The notes: a model not told the origin generated them from the letters alone. 64,000 nucleotides of DNA from Bilabrum cf. latius (GCA_965178125.1 OZ237756.1:682001-746000), one strand, 5' to 3'; numbered from the stretch's first letter, positions 52,073 to 64,000 are shown. Program-made: numbers and translations.

Positions 52073-55000
52073 ATGGTGGAGATGATGCCTGACCCGAAAT
52101 CGGTGTGCAATGACATCGGGGATGATGACGTTGGTAGTAGTGACGATGCGGAGGAAGGTGTACCGTCCGCTGGCGCCGCCCCCTTGCGGCCCCGCAAGGC
52201 ACAGATGGTGGGCATGGAGCTGCTGCAGAGGCGCATGTGCGACCATCTGGAATACCTGGAGAATGATGAGCCGGGATCTATGTCTGATGATGTGCTTGTG
52301 CAGCTGTCCAGCGACATCGCGGATGGCGTGCATCACCTGCTGCAGCATGGGGTGGTGCACCGTGTCCTGAAGCTGGACAACGTGATGTGGGACTCGAAGG
52401 GGGGTCCGGAGGGCGTGGGTCGTGCGGTGCTGACCGGCCTGGGGTGCTCGCTGCGCGTGCATGTGGAGGAAAAAATATCACTGTTAGCTGATCCCGCTGC
52501 TGCCACTGCTGCTGGTAGTTGTGTCAGCATATCGTCCCCGTGTGTAGAGGAGGCACTGGATCGGGTCACGTATCGGTACCTAAAGGATAATGGTGACGGG
52601 CTTGGCGGCAATCAGGCACATCTGGCCCCTGAGGTGCTTGACGGGTGGAACAGGGGGGCGGCAGGAGACGACACAGCCGAGGTACCATTTGGAAAGCAGG
52701 CCTCGTGGGAGCTGGGTGTGCTGCTGCACGAGCTGGCCACGGGAGGGCAGCACCCGTTCGGCGACTCGTATCCTGGTGAACTGCAAGAGGGCACCAAGAC
52801 TAAACCAGGAGAGCTGGCAGCTGCATTGCATGCATGTGTGGCGCCGATGGCAGGTCAGGATATGCTATCTAAACGTCCTGGATGGTATGTTATGATCATC
52901 CGTGACCTGCTTTGCATCGATCCCGGGGACAGGATGGGAGTGCAGGAGGCCATGGATATGTTGCAATCTGGCGGAGACTCACTTAGAGGACCATCTCCAG
53001 ATGCTGACGTCAGCGCCCTGCTGCCTGCGTTGCTTGCCGGGGGCGAGGAGTGCGAATCAGCGGTGGTCAGGATCAGGGCGCTGGTGGATGGACTGCAATC
53101 AAAGGGGGACTGGGATGGGGTGTACCGAGTGCTTTAGCAGCTGGGGGTCGAGTCGGGACTCAACCAAGCCAATGATGCAGATACAAGTGCCCATCAGCTG
53201 CTCGAAGATGTCAGAACCGCCGTCTCGGATCACGTGCTATCAAACACAGGCGAGCTGGAGAGGATCGTGAAGTGCCTCGGCTTGGATAGGAGGATGGACC
53301 CCGAGATGGGAGCACTGTTGATATGGCGCGCATGTTTTAGAAACAAAAGAGCACGGCGGATCCCGTTTGCTGAAGCGGGTGCAATCGCAGGGGTGGTCGG
53401 CCTGCTTGGATCTAGAAAGGGTAGGGTGGCCGAGATTGCGGCGCGGGAGCTGTCGAGTATGGCTGTCGAATCCGAAGGCCTGAAGCAGGCTGTTGTAGAT
53501 GCAGGTGCGCTGCCTGGGCTGGTGGGCCTGCTTGGATCCAGCAAGGGCTTGGAGGCCGAGACGGCGGCTTGGGCACTGCTTAATATCGCAGCTGGATCCG
53601 ATGGCGTGAGGCAGGCTATAGTGGATGCAGGTGCGCTGCCTGGGCTGGTGGGCTTGCTTGGATCCAGCAAGAGCTTGGAGGCTGAGAAAGTTGCATGGGC
53701 GCTTCAAAACATTGCCGGTGCGTCCAATAGCCTGAAGCGGGTTGTAATTGCTGCAGGTGCACTACCTGGGCTGGTTGGCCTGCTTGGATCCAACAAGGGC
53801 TTGGAGGCCGAGAGAGCGGCATGGGCACTGCTTAATATCGCAGCTGGATCGGAGGGCCTGAAGCAGGCTGTAGTAGATGCAGGTGCGCTGCCTGGGCTGG
53901 TGGGCCTGCTTGGATCCAGCAAGGGCTTGGAGGCATAGAGAGCGGCATGTGCGCTTCTTAATATCGCAGCAGGATCGGAGGGTATGCGGCAGGCTGTAGT
54001 AGATGCAGGTGCGCTGCCCGGGCTGGTGGGCCTGCTTGGATCCAGCAAGGGCTTGGAGGCCGAGAGAGCGGCATGGGCACTGCTTAATATCGCAGCTGGA
54101 TCGGAGGGCCTGAAGCAGGCTGTAGTAGATGCAGGTGCGCTGCCTGGGCTGGTGGGCCTGCTTGGATCCAGCAAGGGCTTGGAGGCCGAGAGAGCGGCAT
54201 GTGCGCTTCTTAATATCGCAGCAGGATCGGAGGGTATGCGGCAGGCTGTAGTAGATGCAGGTGCGCTGCCCGGGCTGGTGGGCCTGCTTGGATCCAGCAA
54301 AGGCGAGGAGGCTGTGATTGCGGTGAGGGCCCTTTTGAATATCTCTGTTGGATCCGATGGCCTGAGGCATGCTGTAGTGTATGCAGGTGCGCTGCCCGGG
54401 CTGGTGGGCCTGCTTAGATCTAGCAAAGGGGAGGAGGCCGAGAGAGCTGCATGGGCGCTTCAATACATTGCCGGTGCGTCCAATAGCCTGAAGCGGGCTG
54501 TAATTGATGCAGGAGCGCTGCCTGGGCTGGTTGGCCTGCTTGGATCCAGCAAGGGTGAGGAGGCATAGAGAACGGCATGTGCGCTTCTTAATATCGCAGC
54601 AGGATCGGAGGGTATGAGGCAGGCCGTGGTAGATGCAGGTGCGTTGCCCGGTCTGGTGTGCCTGCTTGGATCCAGCAAGGGTTTGGAGGCCGAGAGAGCG
54701 GCATGGGCACTGCTTAATATCGCAGCTGGATCGGAGGGCCTGAAGCAGGCTGTAGTAGATGCAGGTGCGCTGCCTGGGCTGGTTGGCTTGCTTGGATCCA
54801 GCAAGGGCGAGGAGGCCGAGAAAGCTGCATGGGCGCTTCAAAACATTGCCAGTGCGTCCAATAGCCTGAGGCAGGCTGTAGTGGATGCAGGTGCGCTGCC
54901 CGGGCTGGTGGACCTGCTTGGATCTAGCAAAGGCGAGGAGGCTGAGAATGTGACATGTGCGCTTCTTAATATTGCAGCTGGATCGAAGGACCTGAAGCAG

Positions 55001-55237
55001 GCCGTGGTGGATGCAGGTGCGTTGCCCGGACTGGTGGTGTTGCTGTGTTTAAGCAAAGGCGAGGAGGCTACAACTGCGGTGGAAGCACTGCGTTGTATCT
55101 CTTGCGGATCGGAGGGCCTGAAGCAGGCTATAGTGGATGCAGGTGCGTTGGGCCCACTGAGGCAGCTGAGGGACTCTATCACAGGACCAACTCGCACGAG
55201 GGTACGAGCGGCTCTGCTGGTTTTGGGCGAGGCGTGA
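52073..55237 (+). CDS. Pseudokinase-armadillo fusion protein
   Basis: About 1054 residues across three TAG codons (53138, 53939, 54569), TGA stop. Residues ~60-330 are kinase-like: HGVVHRVLKLDNVM (HRD Asp replaced by Val), LTGLGCS in place of DFG, LAPEVLDGW (APE), SWELGVLLHELATGGQHPF, and CIDPGDRMGVQEAM. Both catalytic Asp residues are gone, so it is a pseudokinase; the N-lobe is not recognisable upstream. From ~residue 430 come about 15 ARM repeats of 42 residues. Identical repeats have GAG where two carry TAG. Probably a scaffold or signalling adaptor. A 5' exon is possible. Confidence 0.75.
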
Positions 55238-55385
55238 TCTTCGGTATAAGTCCATGGATATCCAATGTATCTTGGGGAAGCTAGCTGATCCGGGATCGGG
55301 CCCTTGTCAAGGTGCTTGTACTGCCCTTACCTGTAGTATAAGGTTCTGAACACATGATGAGGCTACTGGTAGTACAGGCGTGGAC
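55238..55385. other. 3' flank of the ARM gene with hAT target duplication
   Basis: Matches 41739-41871. GCGTGGAC at 55378-55385 is repeated after the transposon at 57017-57024. Confidence 0.7.
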
Positions 55386-57016
55386 CAGGGCTGCGCGTTA
55401 TTAAGGGCTCCTTAATAACGTGGATTTTCGCCAGCGGAGGCCTTAATAACGGAAGTCACTTTGTCGCCTCAATAGCCCATGATAATGGTTGAGAATAGTA
55501 AATATAGTTTAAATAGTTTTTAGTTTATTCGTATGGGCGGTTGTAATATCAATATTGCTATTATTTAGCCAGTATGAGCGTGCTACAATTCAAACCTTTA
55601 ACGTCGAACCCACGCAGGTCGGCACCAGGCCAAGAAAAGGCAGATATCGCCGCCAAAGTCTAGCTTAATAGCAAGATCAAGAGATGCTTACTCAAAATAG
55701 CCGGCTGGTATTCGTAAATACCACGAGGTTAGGAGTGCAGCTGAGCTACTACTGAAGCTAGGTGCAGGGCTCCTTTTGGGTGCAAGACTGTGTGGCCCGA
55801 CCGGACATTACTTTAATGTACTCCACAATGTTACCGATATTGATACAACATCCAGTGCGAAGGAGCTTGAGGCGCGATTAATGCGTCTGCTGATGCAGCA
55901 CGACGATCTGCCCATGCTTGCACTTGGGCGCACCAACACCTTCTCAGACAGCCCAGAAGCAAAGGCCATGGCGTCTTGTTTGCGGACTCAGCGTGCTAGA
56001 ACTATACTGATGTGGATAATGAAGGTAAATCACGCTATATCTGCGGTATTGAAGAGGATGAATTCGGATGCATCATCGTCGGCTGCTCGGGTCTTGGGCA
56101 AGGCATGGCTCGAGAAGAACAAGTGGTGGATGCTGCCAAACACCGCCGTTGGCTATGTGTTTTTATTACTGAAGATGGGCTGGTGCTGATGGATTCGTAC
56201 GAAGCTCAGGCATACCACAGGCGTGAGCTTCTCCGACCGAAGCAGACGCAAGAGCATCTGCTGGGTAGATCTAGGCAGGCCGCAATGACGCCCTTAAGGT
56301 TAACAAGGATCTCGCACCAGGAATAACCATCGGACAGGCTGCAGGTGACGGTACATGTTTGTTCAATTCGCTTGCGCAGCTGCTTCCTGAGGGCCCGACC
56401 ACCTCATAGCCTTGTAGGTTGCGCAAGGCCATCGTTGACGAGGTCAAAAAGGGCATGGGCGACGGCGTCAGAGGAGGCTCGACAGTTCTCGGGGAGATGT
56501 TGCAGACACCTGACGGCACGGAAAAGATGCTGATCTTGTAGTAGTACGTGAACAGCGTGCGCAAGGACGGTGTGTGGGGTGGTCAAATCGAAGTAATGGC
56601 TGCAGCGAGGGCCTGATGGGTACTTCTACTCGGTACATGCCCCCTCCTCATCCCGTCAAGTGGTCGCCATACACTTAATGGGCTCCTATTACAGCCCGTG
56701 CCATGCAAGCTATGTGGTTCTGCGAGCCTTGGTCGTCGAGCACGAGTGAAGGGTGTCATGGCTTCTTGTGGCTATCCGGCAAGCGTCACAGCCTGGATAA
56801 CTACCAGAATGTATTGCTTTGTAGTATACTAAGATGTTGTTTATAGTATGTGGCCTATATATCATGCATAGCTCCCAATATATGGACGAAATGAAGAAGA
56901 TCCAAGGACCCGATCTTAATAACGTGGATTATTTTGAAAATCTTCTTAATCACCGGCTTAATCACGGATATTGGGTCCCGGTATTAAGGTTTTGGCCTTA
57001 ATAACGCACAGCCCTG
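55386..57016. mobile_element. hAT-type DNA transposon (non-autonomous)
   Basis: TIRs: left CAGGGCTGCGCGTTATTAAG, right (inverted) CAGGGCTGTGCGTTATTAAG. 8-bp duplication GCGTGGAC. Subterminal CCTTAATAAC repeats at both ends. The paralogous locus at 41864 has the uninterrupted site. CAGGG termini and 8-bp duplications define the hAT superfamily. No transposase is seen; the interior carries OTU-like coding remnants, so it would depend on a transposase supplied elsewhere. Confidence 0.9.
56236..56616 (+). pseudogene. OTU-type cysteine protease fragment in the hAT element
   Basis: The frame ...GQAAGDGTCLFNSLAQLLP contains the D-G-x-C Cys box of OTU deubiquitinases. It continues over several TAG codons to WGGQIEVMAAARA and a TGA at 56614-56616. 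The usual downstream His box appears in another frame (SPCHASYVVL, about 56693-56723), so a frameshift separates the two. Upstream, 55776-56189 is open in a third frame. A captured or relic gene of the transposon. Confidence 0.55.
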
Positions 57017-59899
57017 GCGTGGACGGACAAGAAGAGGAGGGTGACGATGGATATCATTGGAGGTCTTCAGGTGCGTGACATGGCTTGCGTCGGGGCAGGA
57101 GAAAGTGAATTGCAGGGTGCGGCGGGAGGGGCCGTAGGTCCAGCTCCGAGCGCATGCGGTGGCTGTGGGTGCTTGGTCTGGTGGAGTGCTGAGCGGTCAG
57201 TTCGCGTGGTTCCGTAGGTGGCGAAGGTGGAGCGGGCCCGTTGGGAGGCCGCCCGCCGGTCCTCGTCCTCGTCTAGGGGACACACGGGGGGCAGCTTCAG
57301 CGGTGGGAGGTCCTCGGGGGGCGGAGGGGGCGGGTGGTAAACTAGAGCTGTCGAGTCCACCCTTCTCGATCGGATCCGAGTGCCTGACAGGGTGAATTCC
57401 CTAGCTCGGATTCATCACTCGTGGAACCTGCGGCCATCGGATGCTCTAATCGATTCTGAGCTTAGGTAAGTGTCATGGGGTCGGCCAATCCCTGGTCCGA
57501 CGGATGTCTCGGGCTGGGTGCGGAACGAAAAACTTAAGGCAACATCCGGATCTGATCCTGACAGTCTTGAGTCATGACGACCATTTCGATTGATTCTGAG
57601 TAGCCTGACGTATCCTGCGGCAACTTGTCTGGTTCTCAAACACCACCAAATGAGGGTTATAATTCATTAAATCCGGATCAACGGCGGCTCATATCCCCTG
57701 CATTGAGCACGTCCCAGTCGGCCGGCTCTGGATTCGACTGATGCACCCAGGTTGGGATCCCACCCTTCAGACTTCTAGCGATCCCTTCGTGCACCATGGC
57801 CGATCCACACCCTGTCTTCCCACTGGATTCGTACTTTGGGATGGGTCTCACAATCGAAGTCGGCACGCTGCTGCTAGGCCTGCTCTGGGTTTCAGCTAAG
57901 TAACTGGCGGATACAGCTCTATCGGCAGGTGCATACGCCTGGTGGTCGCTAGGTGCTTCATGGTTCAAGATCCCAGCCCTCTGAGCTCCACCATCGAAGC
58001 TACGACTGCTTCTGGTGCTTCTCCTTGTTGTCCACATCTGATGAGTGCCGCTGGCAGAGTGCTCTGTTGGTGGGAGTGGCTGCCGACTTGCAGGTGACGA
58101 GCCATCGCGAGCCTGCGCCACAGTCCATGATACGGTGCTGCCGGTGGATGCCGATGCTGTCATCCCTGGCGCGGGAAGTGACCCCCACTCGTCACACTAA
58201 TTGCCTGCTCCCTTTTCTCCTGTCTCGGGCACACTCGGCCAACTGCTTGCGTCACCAGGTGCCCCCCGATGCGTGCTGTGTTCACGTATGTCTGCAGAAG
58301 CTTGCAGACGATGTGAGGCATGGCCAGGAGTATGACCAGGGGCATGGCGAGGGGCAGGTGTGACGAGCCCGTGCGGCAGATGGTACCCTGCAGGTGCGCC
58401 AAGCAGACCGGTTGCGATGTACTACGGCGGCAACCACTGGGTTTGATTCTTCTCCGCTCGCCTACGCTGCCCCCGACCTCTGTCTGCTCCGACTTGATGT
58501 CCTATGCCTGCGTCTACTACTTCACCGGCGGCACTGGAAATAAAAGCACCGCTGCCAGCATTGCTGGCAGTTGCATTTGTGGCGCTGCTGCCCGGGGCTT
58601 TTGGTGGACCACATCCCTGCTAATCTGCACCTACATACATTCGAAGTATCCGCAGCGCATAAAAACCTAACTCTATTCTGGCTTCATGAGAGTATCCGGG
58701 GAGTGGGCTCCTGAATAAGGACTGGAGCGCCCAAGTGCGAGTGCGTACGTCACGGTTCATTGCCAAGCCTGCCACGACACTAGAATCTACACCACACTAC
58801 TCCAGCTTGCTGATGACATAAGATAATAAAATACGAGCTGGTTTAGACTCCAATCTTCGTACTTGACGCAGGAATAGTCTGTACAACACCCGGTCTATTC
58901 GTCCCATGACTTGTCAGGCGCTTGATACTTCCGTTCCACTGTGGCGCACAAACACGCTAATATGATCTACGTTGGCCAAGTCCGTCACGGATGGTTGGTA
59001 CAGAGTGCGGCTGGCCACACTACCGACTGGCCGTGTCAGGCAATCGTTGCAAACCAAAGTGCTCCGTCGAAATACAACTACAGTGCTGCTAATGCGCAGC
59101 AACGCGATTGTATTCTTAGTTGTTTTTTTTGGCTACACAGTGCGGATTTTTGCCGTGAACGAACGAAGAAATCTTTATTTTCGAGCCCAACATTCGATAC
59201 CTGGGAGCAGTTCCGGTTTGAGCGCAGCGACTCCCGATCGGAGCCTGATGAGGTGAGCGCGGTCAGCCTGAGCGCTACCTTCGACTCGCCTGACGTTGTA
59301 ACAGCAACACGTGGGCGCTTAAGCTATCCAAAACCCAGAGCCATTAATACATTAAGTCTATTTTTAGAGGAATAAGGTCATCTCGGACACCTCAAAGGCA
59401 CCATTTGTCGCCTGACGGTACGGCCCGTGCTCTGCAGTCTCGCGGTGACGATCCGACTTTGCTCGGCAACTGCGGGCAGGACGGCCACATTACCATGCAA
59501 TCATCGCCTTTTAACCTTACACCACATGGATCTGACCCCCGAGTATCTCGGAAAGGGATTATGCGGGGAAGAGTTGGAACAGGCGCTTCAGCTTCGTAAG
59601 AGTTGATTGTGTTGTAATATTGCGGCCAAACTTCGTCACCAGTCCCCGGCAAGAGACACATAGCTAGACGTGTCATATTTACAGATTGTTTGCACCGCAG
59701 GTAGCAGCAAGTGCAAGCTCTTCGCCCGAAACGGTCGAGCCGCTGGCACTCGGCGGCTCAATCTGCCATTGCCGGTCTCAAATCGAGCGTCAGCGGCCCG
59801 AAGCGATTTGATGCAGCAGCACAAAGCAAAGTTCAATCACCACCAGATGCGTTGGACAAGCTTCTTGGACTGGATCAGCGTCTTTCTCCAATTTAGCGC
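57017..59899. other. Host DNA without a supported gene
   Basis: 57017-57340 is the rest of the ARM-gene flank. 57340-59600 has only short overlapping frames on both strands. 59617-59899 is open in frame with the LRR gene, including TAG at 59894, and has a TTGCACCGCAG acceptor-like site at 59690-59700, so it may be the 5' part of that gene. Confidence 0.5.
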
Positions 59900-62800
59900 A
59901 TGCCGCCGCCTTCTTCCAACGGGGACGAGAACCGGATTAGGCGGATTCCCAGCCTGGTGATCCATGAACAGTACAGGCAGCAACGGATGGACATAAACCG
60001 TACCGTTCAAAACGCGCGCGCCCGAGCGTCGCCAGTAGAACGTGTCGTGCCTACCACCACGGAAGAGACGACCGTGCATGATGGAAGCGGACCAGCCAGC
60101 AGCGAGCTGGCACCCATGGCATCGCACTCATCACACTCTTCTCCATCAAATCGCCTCACAATTTCAACCGACGCGGCCGGGTCATTCCCAGAACTACCAT
60201 CCTCCGCTGCATCACCGATGGCCGGAGCAGGTGGCGGCAGGGGCAGCGGCAGTCGTGGGAACAGGGTCTCCCCACTGGTGGGCGCAGGGGCAGTAGCTCT
60301 CGCATTCGCCTCGTCCTCCTCACCCCCGTCCTTGTCGTCGTCGAGGCACTCGTCACACTCATCGCCGACGTCTCCCTCTGTTGGTTCGGTGGCAGTCGGC
60401 CGGTCAGCTCGACTGCACCGGGGGCGCTCATTTGGGCACAGCAGCAGCAGCAGCAGAGGGGGAGGGGGAGGGGGCGCCAAGTAGACGCCCGGAGCAGCCG
60501 CAAACAGGCCGCCGCCACACGCCCACAGAAAGGCATCATCGCCTCTAGCGCGGCCGATCGCTCGCCCTGAACCTGGCTCGGCGCAAGAATGGATGGTCGC
60601 AGAGGGCGAAGTGCCGCCCCTTGTCACTCGTCACACCGATGCGGGCCGACTGACGGGACGAGCATCCAGCGGGTCCGTGGCCGTAGTCGGTGGAAGGAAG
60701 AAAAAGCCGACCGGTGCACTCTCAGTGCGTGAGAAACTCAGGCGCGCGGTGGGTGGAATCATCAAGACCAAGCGGAGAGCCAGGGGGGGAGACAGCTACA
60801 TGCAGTGGTGCGAGGATTCATCGCTGGCGGCGTTTGTGGCGGCGCAGGCCGCCAGCCAGCTTCGGCCGGAGCCAACTCTACTCAGGGCACAGCAAATGGC
60901 CAGCTCAACGACCTCCGACGGCCGCACGAGCACGAGCGGAGCCAATCGCACTTCCACCAGTACCAGTACCAGTGACAGCGACAACAGGAAACCAAAGAGG
61001 CGATCCAAAGGCAAGTCCGCGGTGGTAGAGGTTAAAGAGCGCTGTGGATCGATCGGCTCGGTGGGGGGCGGTACGTCTACCAAGGTACACGCTACAAAGC
61101 ACAAGAAACCCTCGGCGGCTCTCGAACTCCGGCACTTCGAGATGGGCTCCAAGCGATCGTCCGCGCTAGCGTAGGCCCTCAAGTCTGCCTCCAGCAGCCT
61201 CCGCGCTGCAGTCCTCAGCGGCAACAGGCTAAACGCCGCTGACGTCATCGATCTCAGTCAGGGGCTGCTGGAGCACAAGAGGCTGAAAGAGCTGGATCTG
61301 TCCCGAAATGACTTGAGCGAAAGCTCGCGAAGCCTTGTGGGCGTGGTTGAGATGGCAAAGAGGGCGAGCAGCGGTGCCAGCGGAATCCCATCCTCTGTAG
61401 GGGAGGCAATCGGCAGGGTGATCAAGGCTTGCCCAAAGCTGGTTCTAGTCAGGTTGCAACGGTGCGGCCTGTCTGCACGGGCGGTAGGGCATGTTTGCTC
61501 CGCTGCGGCTTCATCCAAATCGCTCAAGCTGCTCGACTTCAGAGGCAACTCGATCGGTCGGCATTTCATGAGCGCGTCGGGCGAAGCAGAGCTACGGGCT
61601 GCGTTTGCCCACCTGGGTACGTGCAAGCGCCTCAAGTACCTGGATCTATCGAGCAATGAGATTCAGGGCGCGCAGTGGACTGGCATGATTCGAGCGTGGT
61701 ACGATGCCCCATCGCTTCGAGAGCTCGACATTTCTGGCAACATGCTGGACGTGCAGTCATGCTGCGCCCTGGCAAGAGGGCTCAACAGTGGCGCAATGCG
61801 GCTCAGGTCAATTGCGATGGTTAGCTGTGCTCTAGATGAAGGCCTATCTGTAATAGTAGCATCGGGCGTGGCCGGCTCCAGGTCGCTCAAGAGAGTCACG
61901 CTTGACGGGAACAGGGTGGGTTCCCTTGCCGCGGCTGGCCTTCTGCTGTGGTCACTCGAGGACCCAGGGAACAAGCCCAGGCTAGTGAGTCTGCTGGACT
62001 GCGGTGTGACGAACGCGGTCAAGGAGTCGAGCCAGCTCTGGTGGATCCCGCCACCGCCCAGCTCCACCATGCCGCTCCCAGGACTGGGCGAGTACAAGAC
62101 CGCATCTGGAGTGGATGTCGACGATCCTGTGGGCCCTTACGAGCTGTGCCTGGCCCATCCCGTGCAGCGAGCCATGGCAAGGCTGCTGGCCATGATTTGT
62201 TCCATTTGGGAGCCCTACACGGTGGAGCAAGTAGAGTTCTTGGATCGATCGAAGGACGGGGCAGGGACACCTGCAGGGATCAAAGAGGCACTCGAGTCCG
62301 TAGCTGCCGGTGAGGGTGCTGGTGAGGGTGCTGGTGCACCCGTCCGACAGGCATCCATCACTTCCGACCGTGCCCGGATCGATTCGATCCTGAGTCGCAC
62401 CGAGCTATCGGAGCCCATCGCGAGTCTCGACACACAGTAGTAGCTGCTGAATGGCCTGCAGCGGGCTCGTGCCAGCGTTTCATCGAGCGGTGGAGCTGCG
62501 CCCAAGCTCAAGATCGGTCCGGTGGTGCGGGTCACTGTCGGCTGCACGCCCAAATACTCGGGTCACGGGGCGGAAGAGTCCCCGCAGTGCAGTGCACCCC
62601 ACGTGGACTACGTGCTGAGCGCCCTCGAGACGATCGTGGAGGCGAGCTGCTTCACGGAGGAGGAACGAGCGTGGGCGGCGGGGATGGTGTGCAGGGCGGC
62701 ACTCTTCACCACGGAGCAGGCGAAGCGTCTGCTCGAAATCGTCACGATGTCAGAGACCGACAAGGTGCCCTGGAAACAGGGGTCCGGGCCCAAGCGGACC

Positions 62801-64000
62801 ATGGCATCCGCGCCCTCTCGCAGCACTCACGGAGCGTATCGGCTGCAGATGCTCCGCCAGCTCTGCTCGAGGGTGAGCGGCGCCGCCGGCGGGTTTGCAC
62901 TCCTGCACGAAGTTTGTTCCCTGGACGAGAGGCGGGCACTGTACAGCAGCCTGGGCTAGCTGATCGCCTTCTAGCCGGGCAATGGCACGGGAAGGTACAG
63001 GCTTCGGCTGGCCAACAGGAACGACACCGCTCTGCTGGACCTGCTGATCGGCTGCGACACGCTCTGCAGGCGATGGAGGCAGGAGCAACCGCCCGGCCAC
63101 GTCTGCTTTGACACTAGTCGTTACGGCGACGGATCCTGTTTTAGGAATGTTCTGCTCGACGGCAGGCCCTACCGCATGCCGGCTTGCTGCACCACAGAGC
63201 AGATCGAGGCGGCTGGAAGCGAGCTGCAGTTCGACTTCGTGAACATCTCCAGGCCGAGGAGGGATGCGCCCGTGTTCGACGACGTGCAGTCGCTCGAGCT
63301 GTTTGCTGGTCTGCATGCTCTGCTGCAGTGCGATGCATCTAAGGAGCAGCTGAACCTCGCCCTGGTTAGGGCGCACAACGTCATCCGGTCCGGGGCCCCC
63401 GTTGGCACGACGACGTTGGCAGCCGGCCATGGAGCCGGAGGAGCAGCTGCTGCTGGCTCTCACTGGGACGGTGGCATCGGCCTAACGGTATCATCCACGG
63501 CGACGACTGTTGGCTAGTCATCCCGCGCTGCCGAAGATACGACCGCTCTGCTTGAGGACCCCGTGTCCATCCGTCGATTTGACTTGCTCGCGTCTCTGCC
63601 AGCACCCCAGCTCATATCCGAGTAGCAGGCTGGGCTGATCAAGGGATGGTACGACGTATACCACGAATCAGAGGACAGGGGAACGCAGTTTAGCAAGCTA
63701 AAGGAGATGCTTCCTTGCACGGTGCAGCACAGGCAAGATGCTGTGCGGTACCTGAAGCGGCTTTCGGCTTCACGGGAGCGGTTTCAGTCGCACTCAAGCA
63801 GTACATCAACGGAGAGCCAGGGGCCTAGAGCCTACAAGCAGTACGCATTTAAGCAATTTCACGCCCCCGTATCCAGGTTCGAGCTATCGTCGGGTATGGG
63901 GCCAGTAGACCCTGCATCCAGGGTACGCAGGGGCAGCACCAGTGGCAGCGGTAGCTCGCGAGGCAGGAGTGCATCCTCGCCTTCTTTATTGACGCAGCCG
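59900..64000 (+). CDS. Large leucine-rich-repeat protein, 3' end outside the window
   Basis: 1367 codons, open to the last base, with eight in-frame TAG codons (60482, 61172, 62438, 62441, 62957, 62972, 63515, 63626) and no TAA or TGA. N-terminal ~430 residues are Ser/Gly-rich and low in complexity, with a basic patch (EKLRRAVGGIIKTKRRARGG). Then RI-type LRRs: LKELDLSRNDLS, LKLLDFRGNSIG, LKYLDLSSNEIQ, LRELDISGNMLD, LKRVTLDGNRVG. After them is an unrecognised region with HVCFDTSRYGDGSCFRNVLL, somewhat like an OTU/peptidase Cys box, and more helical sequence. First ATG used; the frame is open further upstream. Function unknown. Confidence 0.7.

Noticed and set aside
53930-53945. UAG = Glu, because identical ARM repeats have GAG at the TAG positions
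   Set aside because: A single G-to-T change also gives Gln, a mild substitution. The protease active-site Gln points to Gln. Kept as a minor alternative.
57678-58363. Overlapping 161- and 136-residue frames on opposite strands
   Set aside because: No motifs, similar quality on both strands, no conservation in the window.
1-64000. tRNA or rRNA genes, including a suppressor tRNA for UAG
   Set aside because: I saw no convincing cloverleaf or rRNA sequence by eye. A tRNA search could still find one, but I cannot support a call.

Overview
This window is from a nuclear genome of a single-celled eukaryote (a protist whose lineage I cannot name from sequence alone). It mixes GC-rich host DNA with AT-rich, integrated polinton-like virus (PLV/Maverick-type) elements. 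The most striking property is the genetic code. In both the viral and the host genes, TAG occurs again and again inside otherwise intact, recognisable reading frames, while TAA and TGA end them. Glutamine is the best reading, because a glutamine in the motif just before the catalytic cysteine of the viral protease is written TAG. All gene calls here read TAG as Gln.

Layout. 1-3524: the end of one element (C), with an rve integrase, a BspA/DUF285-type repeat protein and small ORFs. 3525-8251: a truncated PLV (B), in inverted orientation relative to element A, with packaging ATPase, adenain-like protease, small genes and one terminal inverted repeat (TIR). 8252-12095: host DNA, mostly a 3.45-kb segmental duplicate carrying an FG-GAP-repeat membrane protein. 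12096-28886: a complete 16.8-kb PLV (A) with TIRs of about 0.9 kb, an apparent 5-bp target duplication (GGGCC), protease, ATPase, penton-like protein, major capsid protein (MCP), a papain-like virion protein, family-B DNA polymerase, SF3 helicase and chromodomain integrase. It sits inside a non-LTR retrotransposon RT frame. 28887-39600: host DNA dominated by degraded retroelements and two large minisatellites. 39600-42770: a truncated armadillo-repeat gene, its 3' flank and a 71-bp minisatellite. 42774-46226: the second FG-GAP duplicate. 46533-51590: an RT/RNase H retroelement. 52073-55237: a pseudokinase-armadillo fusion. 55386-57016: a hAT-type transposon with an OTU-domain remnant, proven by a paralogous empty site. 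59900-64000: a very long leucine-rich-repeat protein gene running off the window.

How the parts work together. PLV A holds a full replication set (polymerase, helicase), a morphogenesis set (MCP, penton, ATPase, protease, several basic or LxGG-containing virion proteins) and an integrase. Many of its genes start directly after a TATAGTAA-like motif. Elements A and B are close relatives that differ by clean deletions of small genes and by insertions, including a 48-49-bp micro-element that has inserted repeatedly in one TIR. The host portion is a recent patchwork of duplications, tandem repeats and transposons around surface- or scaffold-type repeat proteins (FG-GAP, ARM, LRR).
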